Positions 27,589 through 37,548 of a stretch of 64,000 nucleotides of DNA are shown here, piece after piece. Position numbers and translations under genes: made by a program. This DNA comes from Arenibacter latericius DSM 15913 (GTDB taxonomy: Bacteria > Bacteroidota > Bacteroidia > Flavobacteriales > Flavobacteriaceae). Each line of letters opens with the position of its first letter. Within the stretch, counting starts at the first letter, position 1. The stretch lies in the NCBI RefSeq assembly GCF_000424985.1, contig NZ_AUKX01000004.1, positions 110,986-174,985 of the forward strand, written 5' to 3'. The notes beneath the pieces are model-generated. The model saw only the letters and a list, made by a program, of their open reading frames with translations. It was not told the DNA's origin and did not search any database.

Positions 27589-28971
27589 ATGGAAACAATG
27601 ACAAGTTTAGACACCACACTGATAGAAACGTTAAAAAATCAAATTAGAGGTGAAATTATTATGCCTGATAATACCAATTATGACAACAATAGGAAGGTGT
27701 TTAATGGTATGATTGACAAACATCCAGGAATGATCGTAAAATGTGTTGATGCCGCAGATGTAATGGCGTGCGTTAACTTTGGTCGCGAAAATGATTTGTT
27801 GATTGCTGTTAGGGGAGGAGGACATAATGGAGGTGGATTAGGAGTTTGCGACCATGGCCTAGTAATAGACTTGTCTGCAATAAAGTATATTCGTGTAGAT
27901 ACTTCTAATAATACAGTACGTGTTGGGGGAGGTACTCTTTGGGGAGAAGTAGACCATGCCACCCATGCTTATGGATTGGCAATTCCTTCTGGGATAATAT
28001 CCTCTACTGGTGTAGGAGGCTTAACCTTAGGTGGAGGTGTGGGGCATCTTTCCAGGAAATTTGGACTTACCATTGATAATTTATTGGAAGCCGATATGAT
28101 CTTAGCAGATGGAAGTTTTGTAACCGTAAATGAAAATCAACATTCAGATCTATTCTGGGCCATACGTGGAGGTGGGGGTAATTTTGGGATTGTTACTTCC
28201 TTTAAATTCCAGGCTCATCCACTAAAAACGGTTATAGGCGGACCTACTTTGTGGCCAATAGAGGAAATAGAGGAAATTATGGCTTGGTACGATGAATTTA
28301 TTAAGGCGGCTCCCGATGATTTAAATGGGTTTATTGCGACTATGGTTATCCCTGGGCCACCCTTCCCAGAATCACTACACAACAAGCAATTTTGTGGGAT
28401 TGTATGGTGCTATACTGGAGATCCTAAGAAATTTGAGGACCTCTTTAAAACCGTGCTAGCGAAAAACCCAGTGTTTCAACACGTTGGAGAAATGCCGTAT
28501 CCTTCTATCCAGACTATGTTTGATGGATTTTTTCCACCTGGATTACAATGGTATTGGAGAGCCGATTTCTTTAATAATTTAGGACCAGAAGTTAGTGCTG
28601 GACACTTGGAGTATGGATCTAAAATTCCGACACCACTGTCGCAGATGCATTTGTATCCCATAAGTGGAGCTGCAAGTAGGGTAAAAGCCGACGCTACCGC
28701 TTGGGCTTATAGGGATGCTAGTTATGCTGGTGTAATTGTAGGGGTAGATGCAGATCCTAAAAATAAGAACAAGATTACAGATTGGTGTAAGAACTATTGG
28801 GAAGCCCTTCATCCATACTCCGCGGGAGGGGCGTATTCTAATTTTATGATGGATGAGGGTCAGGAACGGGTAAAAGCCAGTTATAAACATAACTATAACA
28901 GGTTGGTCACCATCAAGCAAAAATATGATCCAAACAACCTGTTTAGTGTCAATCAGAATATAAGACCATAA
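27589..28971 (+). CDS. FAD-dependent oxidase with PCMH and BBE domains
   Basis: 460 residues. The PCMH-type FAD domain spans about 40-215: AVRGGGHNGGGLGV, where H79 is the likely covalent flavin attachment residue, then SSTGVGGLTLGGGVGHLSRKFGLTIDN and AIRGGGGNFGIV. The C-terminal BBE motif is at YDPNNLFSVNQNIRP. This is the 6-hydroxynicotine oxidase/berberine-bridge-like group, which oxidises alcohols, sugars or amines with oxygen. No signal peptide. The cupin gene follows after 19 bases and is probably co-transcribed; the AraC-type fusion regulator lies just upstream. Confidence 0.92.
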   Translation: METMTSLDTTLIETLKNQIRGEIIMPDNTNYDNNRKVFNGMIDKHPGMIVKCVDAADVMACVNFGRENDLLIAVRGGGHNGGGLGVCDHGLVIDLSAIKYIRVDTSNNTVRVGGGTLWGEVDHATHAYGLAIPSGIISSTGVGGLTLGGGVGHLSRKFGLTIDNLLEADMILADGSFVTVNENQHSDLFWAIRGGGGNFGIVTSFKFQAHPLKTVIGGPTLWPIEEIEEIMAWYDEFIKAAPDDLNGFIATMVIPGPPFPESLHNKQFCGIVWCYTGDPKKFEDLFKTVLAKNPVFQHVGEMPYPSIQTMFDGFFPPGLQWYWRADFFNNLGPEVSAGHLEYGSKIPTPLSQMHLYPISGAASRVKADATAWAYRDASYAGVIVGVDADPKNKNKITDWCKNYWEALHPYSAGGAYSNFMMDEGQERVKASYKHNYNRLVTIKQKYDPNNLFSVNQNIRP

Positions 28972-28990
28972 CAGTATAATAATCTAAACC

Positions 28991-29371
28991 ATGAAAATTA
29001 AAAAAGAAGATTTGCCTATAACTATGCAGGCACCAAATACAACTATGAGGTCTTTACCAGATTGTGGTGGATTAACAATTGGGTATAATGAACTTCCTGA
29101 AGGTACAGATTTCACCCCTTTATTACAGGGATTGAGGAACAATAGTTGTCATTCTCCTCACTGGGGTTATATCTTAGAAGGCAAAATATTAATTATTTAC
29201 GATAATGGGAAAGAAGAGTTGGTTAGTGCAGGGGAATTGTACTATTGGCCAGCAGGACATACCGCAATAGTAAAGGAAAATCTTAAAATAATTGAGTTTA
29301 GCCCTACCAAAGAACTATCCGAGGTACTAGCCCATGTAGGGAAAAAAATGGCAGAATTGGGTGGAGATTAA
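28991..29371 (+). CDS. small cupin-domain protein
   Basis: 126 residues, a single cupin barrel: SCHSPHWGYILEGKILIIYDNGKEELVSAGELYYWPAGHTAIV shows the H-x-G-Y-x-L-x-G start and the P-x-G-H of the second motif. Some usual metal ligands are present (H-x-x in motif one, H in motif two), so a metal site is possible but not assured. Co-directional and 19 bases behind the FAD oxidase, so it may serve the same pathway. Function unknown. Confidence 0.8.
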   Translation: MKIKKEDLPITMQAPNTTMRSLPDCGGLTIGYNELPEGTDFTPLLQGLRNNSCHSPHWGYILEGKILIIYDNGKEELVSAGELYYWPAGHTAIVKENLKIIEFSPTKELSEVLAHVGKKMAELGGD

Positions 29372-29427
29372 AAAATCAATAGTAGAGTGCATTTGGTCTA
29401 ATGCCAATTTTTGATAGGATACTTATA

Positions 29428-29467
29428 AAAACACTTCACTCCCTATATTTATAGGGAATGAGGTGTT
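29428..29467. terminator. bidirectional terminator-like hairpin
   Basis: Long, nearly perfect stem AAACACTTCACTCCCTATA with its complement (a few mismatches) between the two convergent cupin genes. Confidence 0.65.
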
Positions 29468-29478
29468 TGGTATAAAAT

Positions 29479-29814
29479 TTAAGCAACACTTTCTACACGT
29501 TTAACAGTATCGAGCTTAGATAATGAAAGCCTAATAATACAATCTTCTGTACATAGTAGATCATGTGGTACATTCTCTTTTAAAGCTATAAGGTCTCCTT
29601 TTTTAAGTTGTTGTATTTCCCCGTTAACTCCAAAGTCAACACTTCCTTTAAAAAGTGACACTACAATAGGAAAAGGAGCCGTATGTTCCTTCATTAGCTG
29701 CCCTTTTCTCATTAAAATTCTTATTTCTTTAGTTGTGCTGGTTTCCATTAGCTTGGTTACAGCTGGTTTATTTTCATTGTAAACTAAATTTTCTGTAATA
29801 GAAGCTGTCGTCAT
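29479..29814 (-). CDS. cupin-domain protein
   Basis: 111 residues, one cupin barrel (EHTAPFPIVVSLFKGSVDFGVNG ... LKKGDLIALKENVPHDLLCTEDC). The first motif has EH and the second PH, so metal binding is possible. It resembles small stress-linked cupins whose role is unknown. Faces away from the oxidase operon and ends at a shared hairpin. Single gene. Confidence 0.78.
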   Translation of the reverse strand: MTTASITENLVYNENKPAVTKLMETSTTKEIRILMRKGQLMKEHTAPFPIVVSLFKGSVDFGVNGEIQQLKKGDLIALKENVPHDLLCTEDCIIRLSLSKLDTVKRVESVA

Positions 29815-30201
29815 AATTTAATGCATTTGTGTTTGTTTCAAACTATATAAAGAATGATTTAAAAGTTTAAATCATCTTAATTGATTTGATCTGCTAATTT
29901 ATACAAATTAAATAATAAAAGATAAAAAAGTCCTTTATTATTTTGAGATGTAGTTAAGGTGTGAAAATTGAAATATTTAAATTTATTGTAGTCTATAAAA
30001 TGTCTGTTTTGTTTGCATAAATGATGATTGTTCTGATTTTTGAAGAAAACTAAAAAACGCTTACTCTTATAGAAATAGGAGTAAGCGTTCATCTCACTGT
30101 TTACGTTGAAAATTATACCTTCTTTAAGTCAAGTATCTTATACTAATTAAATTATACTCCGCTAGGGATTGAGGATAACAGTGGTCAAGGCAAAATAATT
30201 A
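29815..30201. other. intergenic between cupin and PfpI genes
   Basis: 387 very AT-rich bases. Holds the terminator at 30056-30089. A 71-codon minus frame at 29877-30092 exists but has no protein-like character and runs through the terminator. Confidence 0.5.
30056..30089 (-). terminator. terminator of the TetR-YncB-PfpI operon
   Basis: Perfect 11-bp stem (30056-30066 with 30079-30089), 12-base loop, with TTTTTT after it on the minus strand; about 110 bases beyond the PfpI-type gene stop. Confidence 0.8.
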
Positions 30202-30879
30202 TTATCTTAGGGTTTCCAACAACTTATCTGCAACTAGTTTGGAGGAAGCCGGATTCTGACCTGTAATTAAGTTTCCATCCTGAAGGGCATAGGCTTCCCA
30301 ATCTGCAATTTTAGAATAAATTCCCCCTTTTTCTTTCAACATATCTTCTACCAAAAAGGGAACTATATCGGTGAGTTGTACAGCAGCTTCTTCTGTATTA
30401 GTAAAGCCAGTAACCTTTTTACCTTTTACCAAAGGAGCACCATCACTATTGGTAACTTCTTTTAATGCGGCAGGAGCGTGACAAACAAAGGCTATGGGTT
30501 TATCTTGTTTATTAAAGGCCTCTATTAATTTAATAGACGTGTTATCCGTGGCTAAATCCCAAAGAGGCCCATGACCACCAGGATAAAAAACAGCATCGAA
30601 GTCCTTAGCATCTAATTCATTCAATTTCTTGGTGTTTTTTATTTTCTCCTGTGCTGTGGTGTCCTTTTTAAAACGCTCTGTATCTTCAGTACTGGCGTCT
30701 GGGGTGTCACTACTAGGATCAATAGGAGCAGGGCCACCTTTTGGTGTTGCTATAGTAATAGTAGCCCCTTTATCTAATAAGGTGTAATAGGGGCTAGCAA
30801 ATTCTTCAATCCAAAAGCCAGTTTTCTTTCCTGTATTTCCTAATTTATCGTGAGATGTTAATACAAATAGTACATTCAT
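30202..30879 (-). CDS. DJ-1/PfpI family protein, Hsp31-like glutamine-amidotransferase fold
   Basis: 225 residues. The nucleophile elbow cysteine is in IAFVCHAPAALKEV; the upstream glutamate region is FWIEEFASPYY, and the glycine-rich turn FYPGGHGPLWDL precedes it. This matches the DJ-1/PfpI superfamily close to Hsp31, whose members act as chaperones, glyoxalases or deglycases. Last gene of the TetR-YncB-PfpI unit, 48 bases after the reductase gene; a role against reactive aldehydes suits both neighbours (inference). Confidence 0.88.
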   Translation of the reverse strand: MNVLFVLTSHDKLGNTGKKTGFWIEEFASPYYTLLDKGATITIATPKGGPAPIDPSSDTPDASTEDTERFKKDTTAQEKIKNTKKLNELDAKDFDAVFYPGGHGPLWDLATDNTSIKLIEAFNKQDKPIAFVCHAPAALKEVTNSDGAPLVKGKKVTGFTNTEEAAVQLTDIVPFLVEDMLKEKGGIYSKIADWEAYALQDGNLITGQNPASSKLVADKLLETLR

Positions 30880-30927
30880 TTTATTAAATTTTAAGATTAA
30901 TTATCAAACAATTGTTCTATATAAAGA

Positions 30928-31923
30928 TTATACTTTAACAATCATTTTTCCTTTGTTTTTACCTTCAAACAGATCTAAAAATGCTTGTGGTGTACTTTCA
31001 AACCCTTCAACTATGGTTTCGGTATAGGAAAGTTTTTCTTCTGCTAACCAAGTAGCTAATTGTTGGATTGCTTCGGGGAATTTATCAGAATAGTTAGAAA
31101 CGATAAACCCTTGCATCAAGGCACTATTTTTAATTAGAAAGGGCTGTACACTTATACTATGTGGAATTTTTGTACTATTATAAACAGAAATGGCACCACA
31201 AATGATCATACGTGCAAATCTGTTGATATTAAATAGTACTGCATCTGAAATAGGGCCTCCTACATTATCGAAATAAATATCAATACCATTAGGACAGGCT
31301 TTTTTAAGGGCAGCACCCATATCTTCCGTACTGTTATAGTTTATAGCATGATCAAAGTTGAAGTCGGACTTTAGCATTTCAACCTTCTCATCGGAACCTG
31401 CTATTCCTACCACATTAAGGCCTAGAATCTTGCCAATCTGACCCACAACACTTCCTACAGCGCCTGCTGCACCAGAGACCACTAAGGTTTCGCCAGTTTT
31501 GGGTTTTCCTATTTCAGTAAGCCCCAAATATGCTGTAAGTCCAGTCATCCCTAATATTCCTAAATAGGCACTAAGAGGAGCTTTATTTGAGTCTATTTTT
31601 AACAGGCCTTCCCCGTTTGAAAGTTGTTTGGTTTTCCAATCTAACATACCTGTAACAAAATCACCTTCTTTAAATTGATCGTTTTCAGAAGCAATTACCT
31701 TAGCAACAATTCCAGATGATATTGGTTCCCCTACTTCAAAAGGGGGAACATAAGATTTAGCATCACTCATTCTTCCTCGTAGATAAGGATCTACTGATAT
31801 GTAATTTGTTTCTAGAACCAATTCTCCTTTACTTGGATTTAAATCTATGTCTGAGTTAATTAATTCAAAATCTGATAAGGTGGGAGTTCCCACAGGTCTT
31901 TGTTTTAATAAAATTTTCTTCAT
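30928..31923 (-). CDS. NADP-dependent oxidoreductase, YncB/CurA group
   Basis: 331 residues of the zinc-free medium-chain reductases. N-terminus LKQRPVGTPTLSDFEL is typical of the leukotriene B4 12-hydroxydehydrogenase/CurA group; YLRGRMSDAKSYVPPFEVG, VSGAAGAVGSVVGQIGKI (NADPH site) and IDIYFDNVGG are also seen. Such enzymes reduce alpha,beta-unsaturated aldehydes and ketones with NADPH. Middle gene of a three-gene unit behind a TetR regulator, 80 bases after it. No zinc ligands, unlike the ADH at 20345-21397. Confidence 0.9.
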   Translation of the reverse strand: MKKILLKQRPVGTPTLSDFELINSDIDLNPSKGELVLETNYISVDPYLRGRMSDAKSYVPPFEVGEPISSGIVAKVIASENDQFKEGDFVTGMLDWKTKQLSNGEGLLKIDSNKAPLSAYLGILGMTGLTAYLGLTEIGKPKTGETLVVSGAAGAVGSVVGQIGKILGLNVVGIAGSDEKVEMLKSDFNFDHAINYNSTEDMGAALKKACPNGIDIYFDNVGGPISDAVLFNINRFARMIICGAISVYNSTKIPHSISVQPFLIKNSALMQGFIVSNYSDKFPEAIQQLATWLAEEKLSYTETIVEGFESTPQAFLDLFEGKNKGKMIVKV

Positions 31924-32003
31924 TATCTTTTTATTTTATCTATTAGAAATTAAGCACTGTTTATCGTTAAAAGAAACAGTCTTTTAAACTGTAATTCAGG
32001 CTT

Positions 32004-32585
32004 TTATTTTATTGCAATACTATCCCAGGCCGCTTGAAAGGCTTCTTCTAAATGTTCTTCAGTCAACTTTAAAGCGCCTCTGTTTTGCATAACCATTAAA
32101 AATGATAGGGGGTTTATGCTATAAGCGTAGAGTAGGTAAGGAGACATGGGCTTAATAATACCTTCAGCTTGTCCGCGTTCCCATAAATTTAATAAGGGTT
32201 GTAAATGTATTAGTCCTTCTTGTCTACTGTTCTCATCAACAATGGGGGTATTATCACATTGTGCTAAGAATAACGCTTCCTCCATTTCCTTCAGCTTAAA
32301 ATCTGCTATTCTATTCCAAATTAGTTTAAAGCCGTCTGCTACTGGTACATTCGGACTATAATTAGTAAAGACATAATCAGTGAAAGCTTGTTTAACTTCT
32401 AAATATACCTTGTTAACTAAATCTTGTTTGTTATCAAAATAAAGATAAATAGTAGCTGGTGAAACATTGGCCATTTTAGCGATTTTAGACATCGGCGTGG
32501 CATGGAAACCATTGTTATTTACAAGATTTATAGTGGCTCGAATTAAAGCATCACGCTTTTCTATACTTTTTTGCTGTTTTGCCAT
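32004..32585 (-). CDS. TetR/AcrR-family regulator
   Basis: 193 residues. The helix-turn-helix is at 10-55: ATINLVNNNGFHATPMSKIAKMANVSPATIYLYF. The rest is a helical ligand domain without a recognised sub-family. It leads an operon with an enal reductase and a DJ-1-like protein, so the inducer is probably a reactive carbonyl or related electrophile (inference). A perfect inverted repeat overlaps the promoter upstream and is a likely autoregulatory operator. Confidence 0.9.
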   Translation of the reverse strand: MAKQQKSIEKRDALIRATINLVNNNGFHATPMSKIAKMANVSPATIYLYFDNKQDLVNKVYLEVKQAFTDYVFTNYSPNVPVADGFKLIWNRIADFKLKEMEEALFLAQCDNTPIVDENSRQEGLIHLQPLLNLWERGQAEGIIKPMSPYLLYAYSINPLSFLMVMQNRGALKLTEEHLEEAFQAAWDSIAIK

Positions 32586-32644
32586 AAGTGGAGGACTATG
32601 TTAATTAATTATCGCCATTTGGGCGCTTATCGTTTTATCAGTTG

Positions 32645-32652
32645 CAAATATA
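32645..32652 (-). promoter_or_regulatory. -7 element TATATTTG of the TetR operon
   Basis: Reads TATATTTG on the minus strand, a full TAnnTTTG match, 60 bases before the TetR start codon. Confidence 0.6.
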
Positions 32653-32664
32653 AGGATTAAAGAA

Positions 32665-32678
32665 TGAATGTTCATTCA
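32665..32678. promoter_or_regulatory. probable TetR operator
   Basis: TGAATG-TT-CATTCA: perfect 6-bp arms, placed 12 bases upstream of the -7 element, in the spacer region where a repressor would block polymerase. TGAATG/CATTCA half-sites are common for TetR-family repressors. Confidence 0.6.
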
Positions 32679-32939
32679 GTTAATAGACTTTAACAAGACT
32701 TTAGCTTGGGTAGGCGCTAAAAATTATGGATTACTGTGGTGTATATTAGGGAATTAGCAATAGTTATTTCAGTGAATAGACTTAAAAAATTAGAAGTATA
32801 GTTAGTCTTATCTAAGGTATAGCACAGCACAAAGCACAATAATTAAATCATAGAAGTAATAATAAATACAAGAGATTTAATAGGGTAGGAGCTAGCGGGA
32901 AAATAGGGATTTAACCGACCTAGATATGGGTGTTCTAAA

Positions 32940-34259
32940 TTAATTTAAATAGGTGGACTTCCTAAAAAAGACAGGTTTTAAACCGATATAAAGTAGTGTC
33001 CACGCTAACAAAATATAAAGATACCATGTATTAGAAATGAGGTCTAGATAATCTAACCTGCCTTTAGAAAGACTTAAAATCATAAGCACCTGAGCCCCAT
33101 ATGGTAATAAGCCTTGTGAAATACAAGCGAAAATATCTAAAATAGAGGCAGTTTCTTTATTATCTAGGTGGTAATCGTCATTAATAGTTTTAGCTATAGA
33201 TCCCACAATAATAATAGAGACAGTATTATTTGCTATAGCTGCATTTACGCTTGCTACCAAAGCTCCAATTCCATATTGTGCTGAAGCTTTACCCTTAATA
33301 AAGCCTTTTATCTTATTTAAAATATAATCTATTCCGCCATTTTTTGCCACCAAGGCAGCCAAGCCCCCAGAAAGCAAGGACAATAGGAAGATCTCTGTCA
33401 TATTGGTAAATCCACTGTAAGCAATTTTAGTAGAGTCTAAAAGGCTGAAATCTCCATATCCAATGCCAACCATTCCGCCAGCTAGGACTCCTAAAAGAAG
33501 TACTACAAAGACATTAACTCCTACAACCGATAATCCTATTACCAATAGATACGGTATAATCTTTATGAGGGAATAGTCTTGAGTAATCACTTCTGATGTT
33601 TGGGTTTTAACTCCAACACCTTGAAAGATTAGTATAATAATGGTTAATAGTGCTGCCGGCAAAGCAATTTTGATATTCTGTTTAAATTTATCGCTCATTT
33701 TACAACCTAGAGATTGGGTTGCAGCAATGGTGGTGTCTGAAATTAAAGATAGGTTATCTCCAAACATAGCGCCTCCTAAAAGGGCCCCAGATAATATAGA
33801 AAGAGACATATTTCCTTTATCGGCTACTCCTACCACTATGGGAGCCAAAGCTACAATAGCGCCTACAGAAGTTCCTGTAGACACGGATAAAAAAGAGGCT
33901 ATCATAAATATTCCGACATAGATATATTGAATTGGAATAAAATCTAGCCCAAAATTCACAATAGCATCCACACTTCCGGTAGCCTCAGTGATGGCGGCAA
34001 ACGCACCTGCCAATAAATATATAAGGCACATAGTTAGGATTTTCTCATCGCCACACCCTTTTAGAAGGGTTGTAATTTTTGAGTCAATTGATTGTTTAAA
34101 AATTATAAAAGCAACCATTATACCAGCTATCACCGCTATAGGAGAGGGTAATGCGTAAAAATCGTTAAGATGTATTCCGACACCTAAGAAGGTAAAAACA
34201 AATACGAATAAGGGGATTAAAGCCTTAAATCCTGGAGTTGGTTGTTTTGGGTATGCCAT
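32940..34259 (-). CDS. nhaC: NhaC-family Na+/H+ antiporter
   Basis: 439 residues, about eleven to twelve membrane helices. The segment around FLSVSTGTSVGAIVALAPIVVGVA and the GAMFGDNLSLISDTTIAA loop are hallmarks of the NhaC family, as is the AAIANNTVSIIIVGSIAK helix. Exchanges sodium for protons at the inner membrane, which suits a marine bacterium. Monocistronic; a TATTTTTG -7-like word at 34419-34426 (minus) would give a leader of about 155 bases. Confidence 0.88.
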   Translation of the reverse strand: MAYPKQPTPGFKALIPLFVFVFTFLGVGIHLNDFYALPSPIAVIAGIMVAFIIFKQSIDSKITTLLKGCGDEKILTMCLIYLLAGAFAAITEATGSVDAIVNFGLDFIPIQYIYVGIFMIASFLSVSTGTSVGAIVALAPIVVGVADKGNMSLSILSGALLGGAMFGDNLSLISDTTIAATQSLGCKMSDKFKQNIKIALPAALLTIIILIFQGVGVKTQTSEVITQDYSLIKIIPYLLVIGLSVVGVNVFVVLLLGVLAGGMVGIGYGDFSLLDSTKIAYSGFTNMTEIFLLSLLSGGLAALVAKNGGIDYILNKIKGFIKGKASAQYGIGALVASVNAAIANNTVSIIIVGSIAKTINDDYHLDNKETASILDIFACISQGLLPYGAQVLMILSLSKGRLDYLDLISNTWYLYILLAWTLLYIGLKPVFFRKSTYLN

Positions 34260-34840
34260 TCCTATAGTTTAATTGAATCTCCAAAAGAAAGATAAAGGTG
34301 TAGTCGTAAGGAATATGGGGCAACATTGGTTCCAAATCCATTTGGCTTATCCCTTTAGCACCTTGCTTGTTAATGCAGGTTGCTATCTCTTTAAAGAGAT
34401 TCTTGATAATTAAGTTGGCAAAAATAAGGCAATACTACCTCTTAAGTTCCTAAATCTATTATATTTTTCCGTTACGGTATTATAAATTGCTTATATCTGC
34501 GATCATATGGGTAAAGTTCTACTATAATTATATGGGCTAGGATAGAGGGAATTTAGTTTCACGTATCAATTTAACGAACTAAGTAATATTCTAAACTCGC
34601 TCTTTACTAGTTTAAAAGAGTTAATACTGAGGTTTATAACTACAAGTTGGTAATAAACAATAAGTAGCAATGCTATTATTAATGTAAAACAGTGAAGTTT
34701 GCAGAGAATATCTTTTAATATTTTAAGAATTCTTGCGAAATATTGAATAATTAAAAAAATAATGAAATATATAGCTGTATTTCAAAATAATGGCCCCACA
34801 TTTGCAAACATAAAGTATTTAAATTTTAATTATCATTACA
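34260..34840. other. divergent intergenic region
   Basis: 581 bases between nhaC and the Csp gene. Holds possible promoters (34419-34426 minus, 34797-34804 plus) and a TCTCTTTAAAGAGA palindrome at 34387-34400. No gene seen. Confidence 0.45.
34797..34804 (+). promoter_or_regulatory. -7-like element CACATTTG of the Csp gene
   Basis: One mismatch (first base) to TAnnTTTG, 36 bases before the ATG at 34841. Confidence 0.4.
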
Positions 34841-35035
34841 ATGAACAAAGGAACAGTAAAATTCTTCAATGACACAAAAGGTTTTGGATTCATCACTGAA
34901 GAAGGCGTAGAAAAAGATCATTTCGTACACATCTCAGGATTGATCGACGAAATTCGCGAAGGCGATGAAGTTGAATTCGATCTACAAGAAGGTAAGAAAG
35001 GATTAAACGCAGTAAACGTAAAAGTAATCGACTAG
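34841..35035 (+). CDS. cold-shock protein (CspA family)
   Basis: 64 residues, a complete single cold-shock domain. RNP1 is KGFGFI, RNP2 is DHFVHISGL, and the end is KKGLNAVNVKVI. Acts as an RNA chaperone by binding single strands. The codon choice is markedly regular (many AAA/GAA/GAC), as in highly expressed genes. It is followed by a strong terminator and is monocistronic. The domain is a paralogue of that in the protein at 8465-8917. Confidence 0.95.
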   Translation: MNKGTVKFFNDTKGFGFITEEGVEKDHFVHISGLIDEIREGDEVEFDLQEGKKGLNAVNVKVID

Positions 35036-35053
35036 ATATATCTTAATGTTTAT

Positions 35054-35081
35054 AAAAGCCTGTCATTCCTGACAGGCTTTT
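35054..35081 (+). terminator. rho-independent terminator of the Csp gene
   Basis: 11-bp stem (35054-35064 with 35071-35081), 6-base loop and a run of Ts; may also serve the convergent recQ. Confidence 0.87.
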
Positions 35082-35113
35082 TTTTGTCTTGGAATTAAAG
35101 AACTATTAATTAA

Positions 35114-37240
35114 TTATGCCAAATTCTCTTTTTCTATCACACTTAAAGCTAATCTAATAGTAGCGTACTCCATTTTTTCCTCAAAATATTCAAAATAAGG
35201 TTTTAGGGCATCCGGACTTTCAAGCTCCTTTTTAGCCTTTGCTACTTTTTCCACATCAGACTTCTCTACAAATTCAAAAATATCTACCTCTTTCCCATCG
35301 ACATACAATTTTGCTAAATGAGAAAATATAGTTGTTAGTTTTAACTTTCTGATTTTGGCAATTTCTTCTATACTTTTCCCAGCCTTGTATAATTCAAAGG
35401 TGTCATTATATGTATGGGATTTTCGCTTCTTCTTTTTATTTTTCTCTGCCTGGAAGTCTCTAATTTCTTGAAGGAATAGATCTCCATAAACTTCCATTTT
35501 ACGTTGTCCCACACCATTAATTTGCATAAATTCTTCCTCAGAGCTAGGGCGTTCTGCTTCCATTTCTTTTAAAGTAGCGTCATTAAATACTAAGTAGGCA
35601 GGAATATTCTCATCCAAGGAAATTTGGAATCGCAGTTTGCGCAACCTTTCAAACAAGGAGTTTTTACCAATTGGTTTAGATTTTTGAGCTTTTGTAACAG
35701 CTATTCTTTCTTCTTTTTCTACAGGTTTACTGAGTTGAACTTTAGTCTTTTCGAATAAAATCGATTTTGAGTAGGGGGTGAGTTTAAGGATATTATTTTG
35801 GTGAAAGGCAATTTCAGCAAGACCTTGATTTATAAGTTGAATAATATAATGCTGCCAATCGTTCCAAGCAATATCTTTTCCGATTCCAAAAGTAGAAAGT
35901 TGATGATAATTTTTATCTAGTATGGCTGCATTTTGTGCACCACGTAAAACATCTATAATGGTTCCTGTAGGTTCAGATTCTTTTAAACGTGCAATGGTAG
36001 ATAATATTTTTTGTGCGATAATTGTTCCATCAAAAAATTGAGGTGGATTTTTACATACATCGCAGTTGCCACAATCTTTATATAAAAATTCTCCAAAATA
36101 GCTAAGCAATATTTTTCTTCTGCAGGTAGGTGCTTCCGAAAATTGTTTCATTCTTTCTAGCTTAGCTATTTGCACCTCTTCATTGGTGGCACCTTCTGTA
36201 AATTTTCGAAGTTGTATTACGTCAGCATAACTATGGAACAATAGGGCATGAGCAGGCAGTCCGTCTCTTCCAGACCTTCCAATTTCTTGATAATAGCCTT
36301 CAATATTCTTTGGCATATTATAATGAATCACCCAACGAACATTGGATTTGTCTATTCCCATCCCAAAAGCAACGGTCGCGCAAACGATTTGAGTTTTATC
36401 AAAAATAAAATCTTCTTGCACCTTATTTCTACTTTCAAAATCTAATCCAGCGTGATAGGCGCTAGCCTTAATTCCGCTATTCTGAAGTTTTTCAACCAAA
36501 TTTTCGGTAGACTTTCTGCTCAGGCAATAAATTATTCCCGATTCATTGGGACGCTGCCGAATAAAGCGTAATATCTGTGAGACCCTATCGTGTGCGGCTC
36601 GTACCTCTAATGCAATATTCTTTCGGTCGAATGAGGAAAGGAATTGTTGCGCTTCCGGAATATTAAGCTGTTCAACAATATCTTGCCGGGTAGCTTTATC
36701 TGCGGTAGCGGTTAAAGCAATAATTGGAGTCTCGGGAAGGGTCTTCTTTAAAAATCCTAACTGTTGGTAGGAAGGTCTAAAATCGTGTCCCCAAGAAGAT
36801 ATGCAATGCGCCTCATCTACGGCAATGGCACTAACGTGGGTTTGGTTTAAAATAGGGGAAAGGCCAGACAAACTTTCAGGAGCTACATAAAGTAATTTTA
36901 ACTCCTTCTTAGCTACTTTATCTAAAATGTTTTGTTGTTCTTCTGTAGATTGACTACTATTAAAGTATGCCGCAGGGATACCATTGGCTCGCAAACCATC
37001 TACCTGATCTTTCATTAGGGCTATTAATGGGGAAATTACCATAGTAACACCTTCAAATAATAAGGAAGGTAATTGAAAACAAATTGATTTACCCCCACCA
37101 GTAGGCATAATAACTAAACAATCTCGTTTCTCAAGAACAGTGGAAATAATAGCTTCTTGCTGACTTCTAAAATCGTCAAAGCCAAAGTATTTTTTTAAAT
37201 GGTTATGTAAAATGTCTTTAGACTGGGTCAGCGGCATCAT
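35114..37240 (-). CDS. recQ: ATP-dependent DNA helicase RecQ
   Basis: 708 residues from the ATG at 37240 (or the adjacent 37237); a more distal ATG would extend over the promoter. Helicase motifs: [71 protein letters not shown]. Then a zinc-binding RQC part ([12 protein letters not shown] ... CGNCDVC), an HRDC domain (about 505-590) and a final helix-turn-helix-like region ([28 protein letters not shown]_40 type). It unwinds DNA 3' to 5' in recombination and repair and commonly acts with topoisomerase III, encoded at 11388-13688. Confidence 0.94.
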   Translation of the reverse strand: MMPLTQSKDILHNHLKKYFGFDDFRSQQEAIISTVLEKRDCLVIMPTGGGKSICFQLPSLLFEGVTMVISPLIALMKDQVDGLRANGIPAAYFNSSQSTEEQQNILDKVAKKELKLLYVAPESLSGLSPILNQTHVSAIAVDEAHCISSWGHDFRPSYQQLGFLKKTLPETPIIALTATADKATRQDIVEQLNIPEAQQFLSSFDRKNIALEVRAAHDRVSQILRFIRQRPNESGIIYCLSRKSTENLVEKLQNSGIKASAYHAGLDFESRNKVQEDFIFDKTQIVCATVAFGMGIDKSNVRWVIHYNMPKNIEGYYQEIGRSGRDGLPAHALLFHSYADVIQLRKFTEGATNEEVQIAKLERMKQFSEAPTCRRKILLSYFGEFLYKDCGNCDVCKNPPQFFDGTIIAQKILSTIARLKESEPTGTIIDVLRGAQNAAILDKNYHQLSTFGIGKDIAWNDWQHYIIQLINQGLAEIAFHQNNILKLTPYSKSILFEKTKVQLSKPVEKEERIAVTKAQKSKPIGKNSLFERLRKLRFQISLDENIPAYLVFNDATLKEMEAERPSSEEEFMQINGVGQRKMEVYGDLFLQEIRDFQAEKNKKKKRKSHTYNDTFELYKAGKSIEEIAKIRKLKLTTIFSHLAKLYVDGKEVDIFEFVEKSDVEKVAKAKKELESPDALKPYFEYFEEKMEYATIRLALSVIEKENLA

Positions 37241-37266
37241 TCTTAATTTTGAAATAGACAAGAGAA

Positions 37267-37274
37267 CAAAAATA
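37267..37274 (-). promoter_or_regulatory. -7 element TATTTTTG of recQ
   Basis: Full TAnnTTTG match on the minus strand, 26 bases before the chosen recQ start; it supports the shorter start. Confidence 0.5.
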
Positions 37275-37548
37275 TAAATTATAATATCGTAATTCCCTAT
37301 TTGCAAGAGGTTATTAAAAATTAACTCAATTCGTACGATTCAAAAGTCATGAGGCAATTATACGAGTATCTACGATAGTTTCTTGTCCATGTAGAATAAA
37401 TTAGGATTACGCTAATTATCTAATAGGAAATCGTCATGGTTAAACGATTAGTTGAAATTATATTTAATCATATAGTAACCAGAAATTATAAGTGACTGAT
37501 GACTAAAAATTGTAAGTTTATGTTTTAAACAATATAATTAGTCCAAAA

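Larger units (their letters stand above)
32586..32939. other. intergenic with TetR promoter and operator
   Basis: 354 bases. Carries the promoter and palindrome listed separately; the remainder (about 32700-32939) shows nothing recognisable. Confidence 0.5.

Noticed and set aside
29877..30092. 71-codon frame on the minus strand
   Set aside because: Low-complexity AT-rich translation that runs through a clear terminator hairpin.
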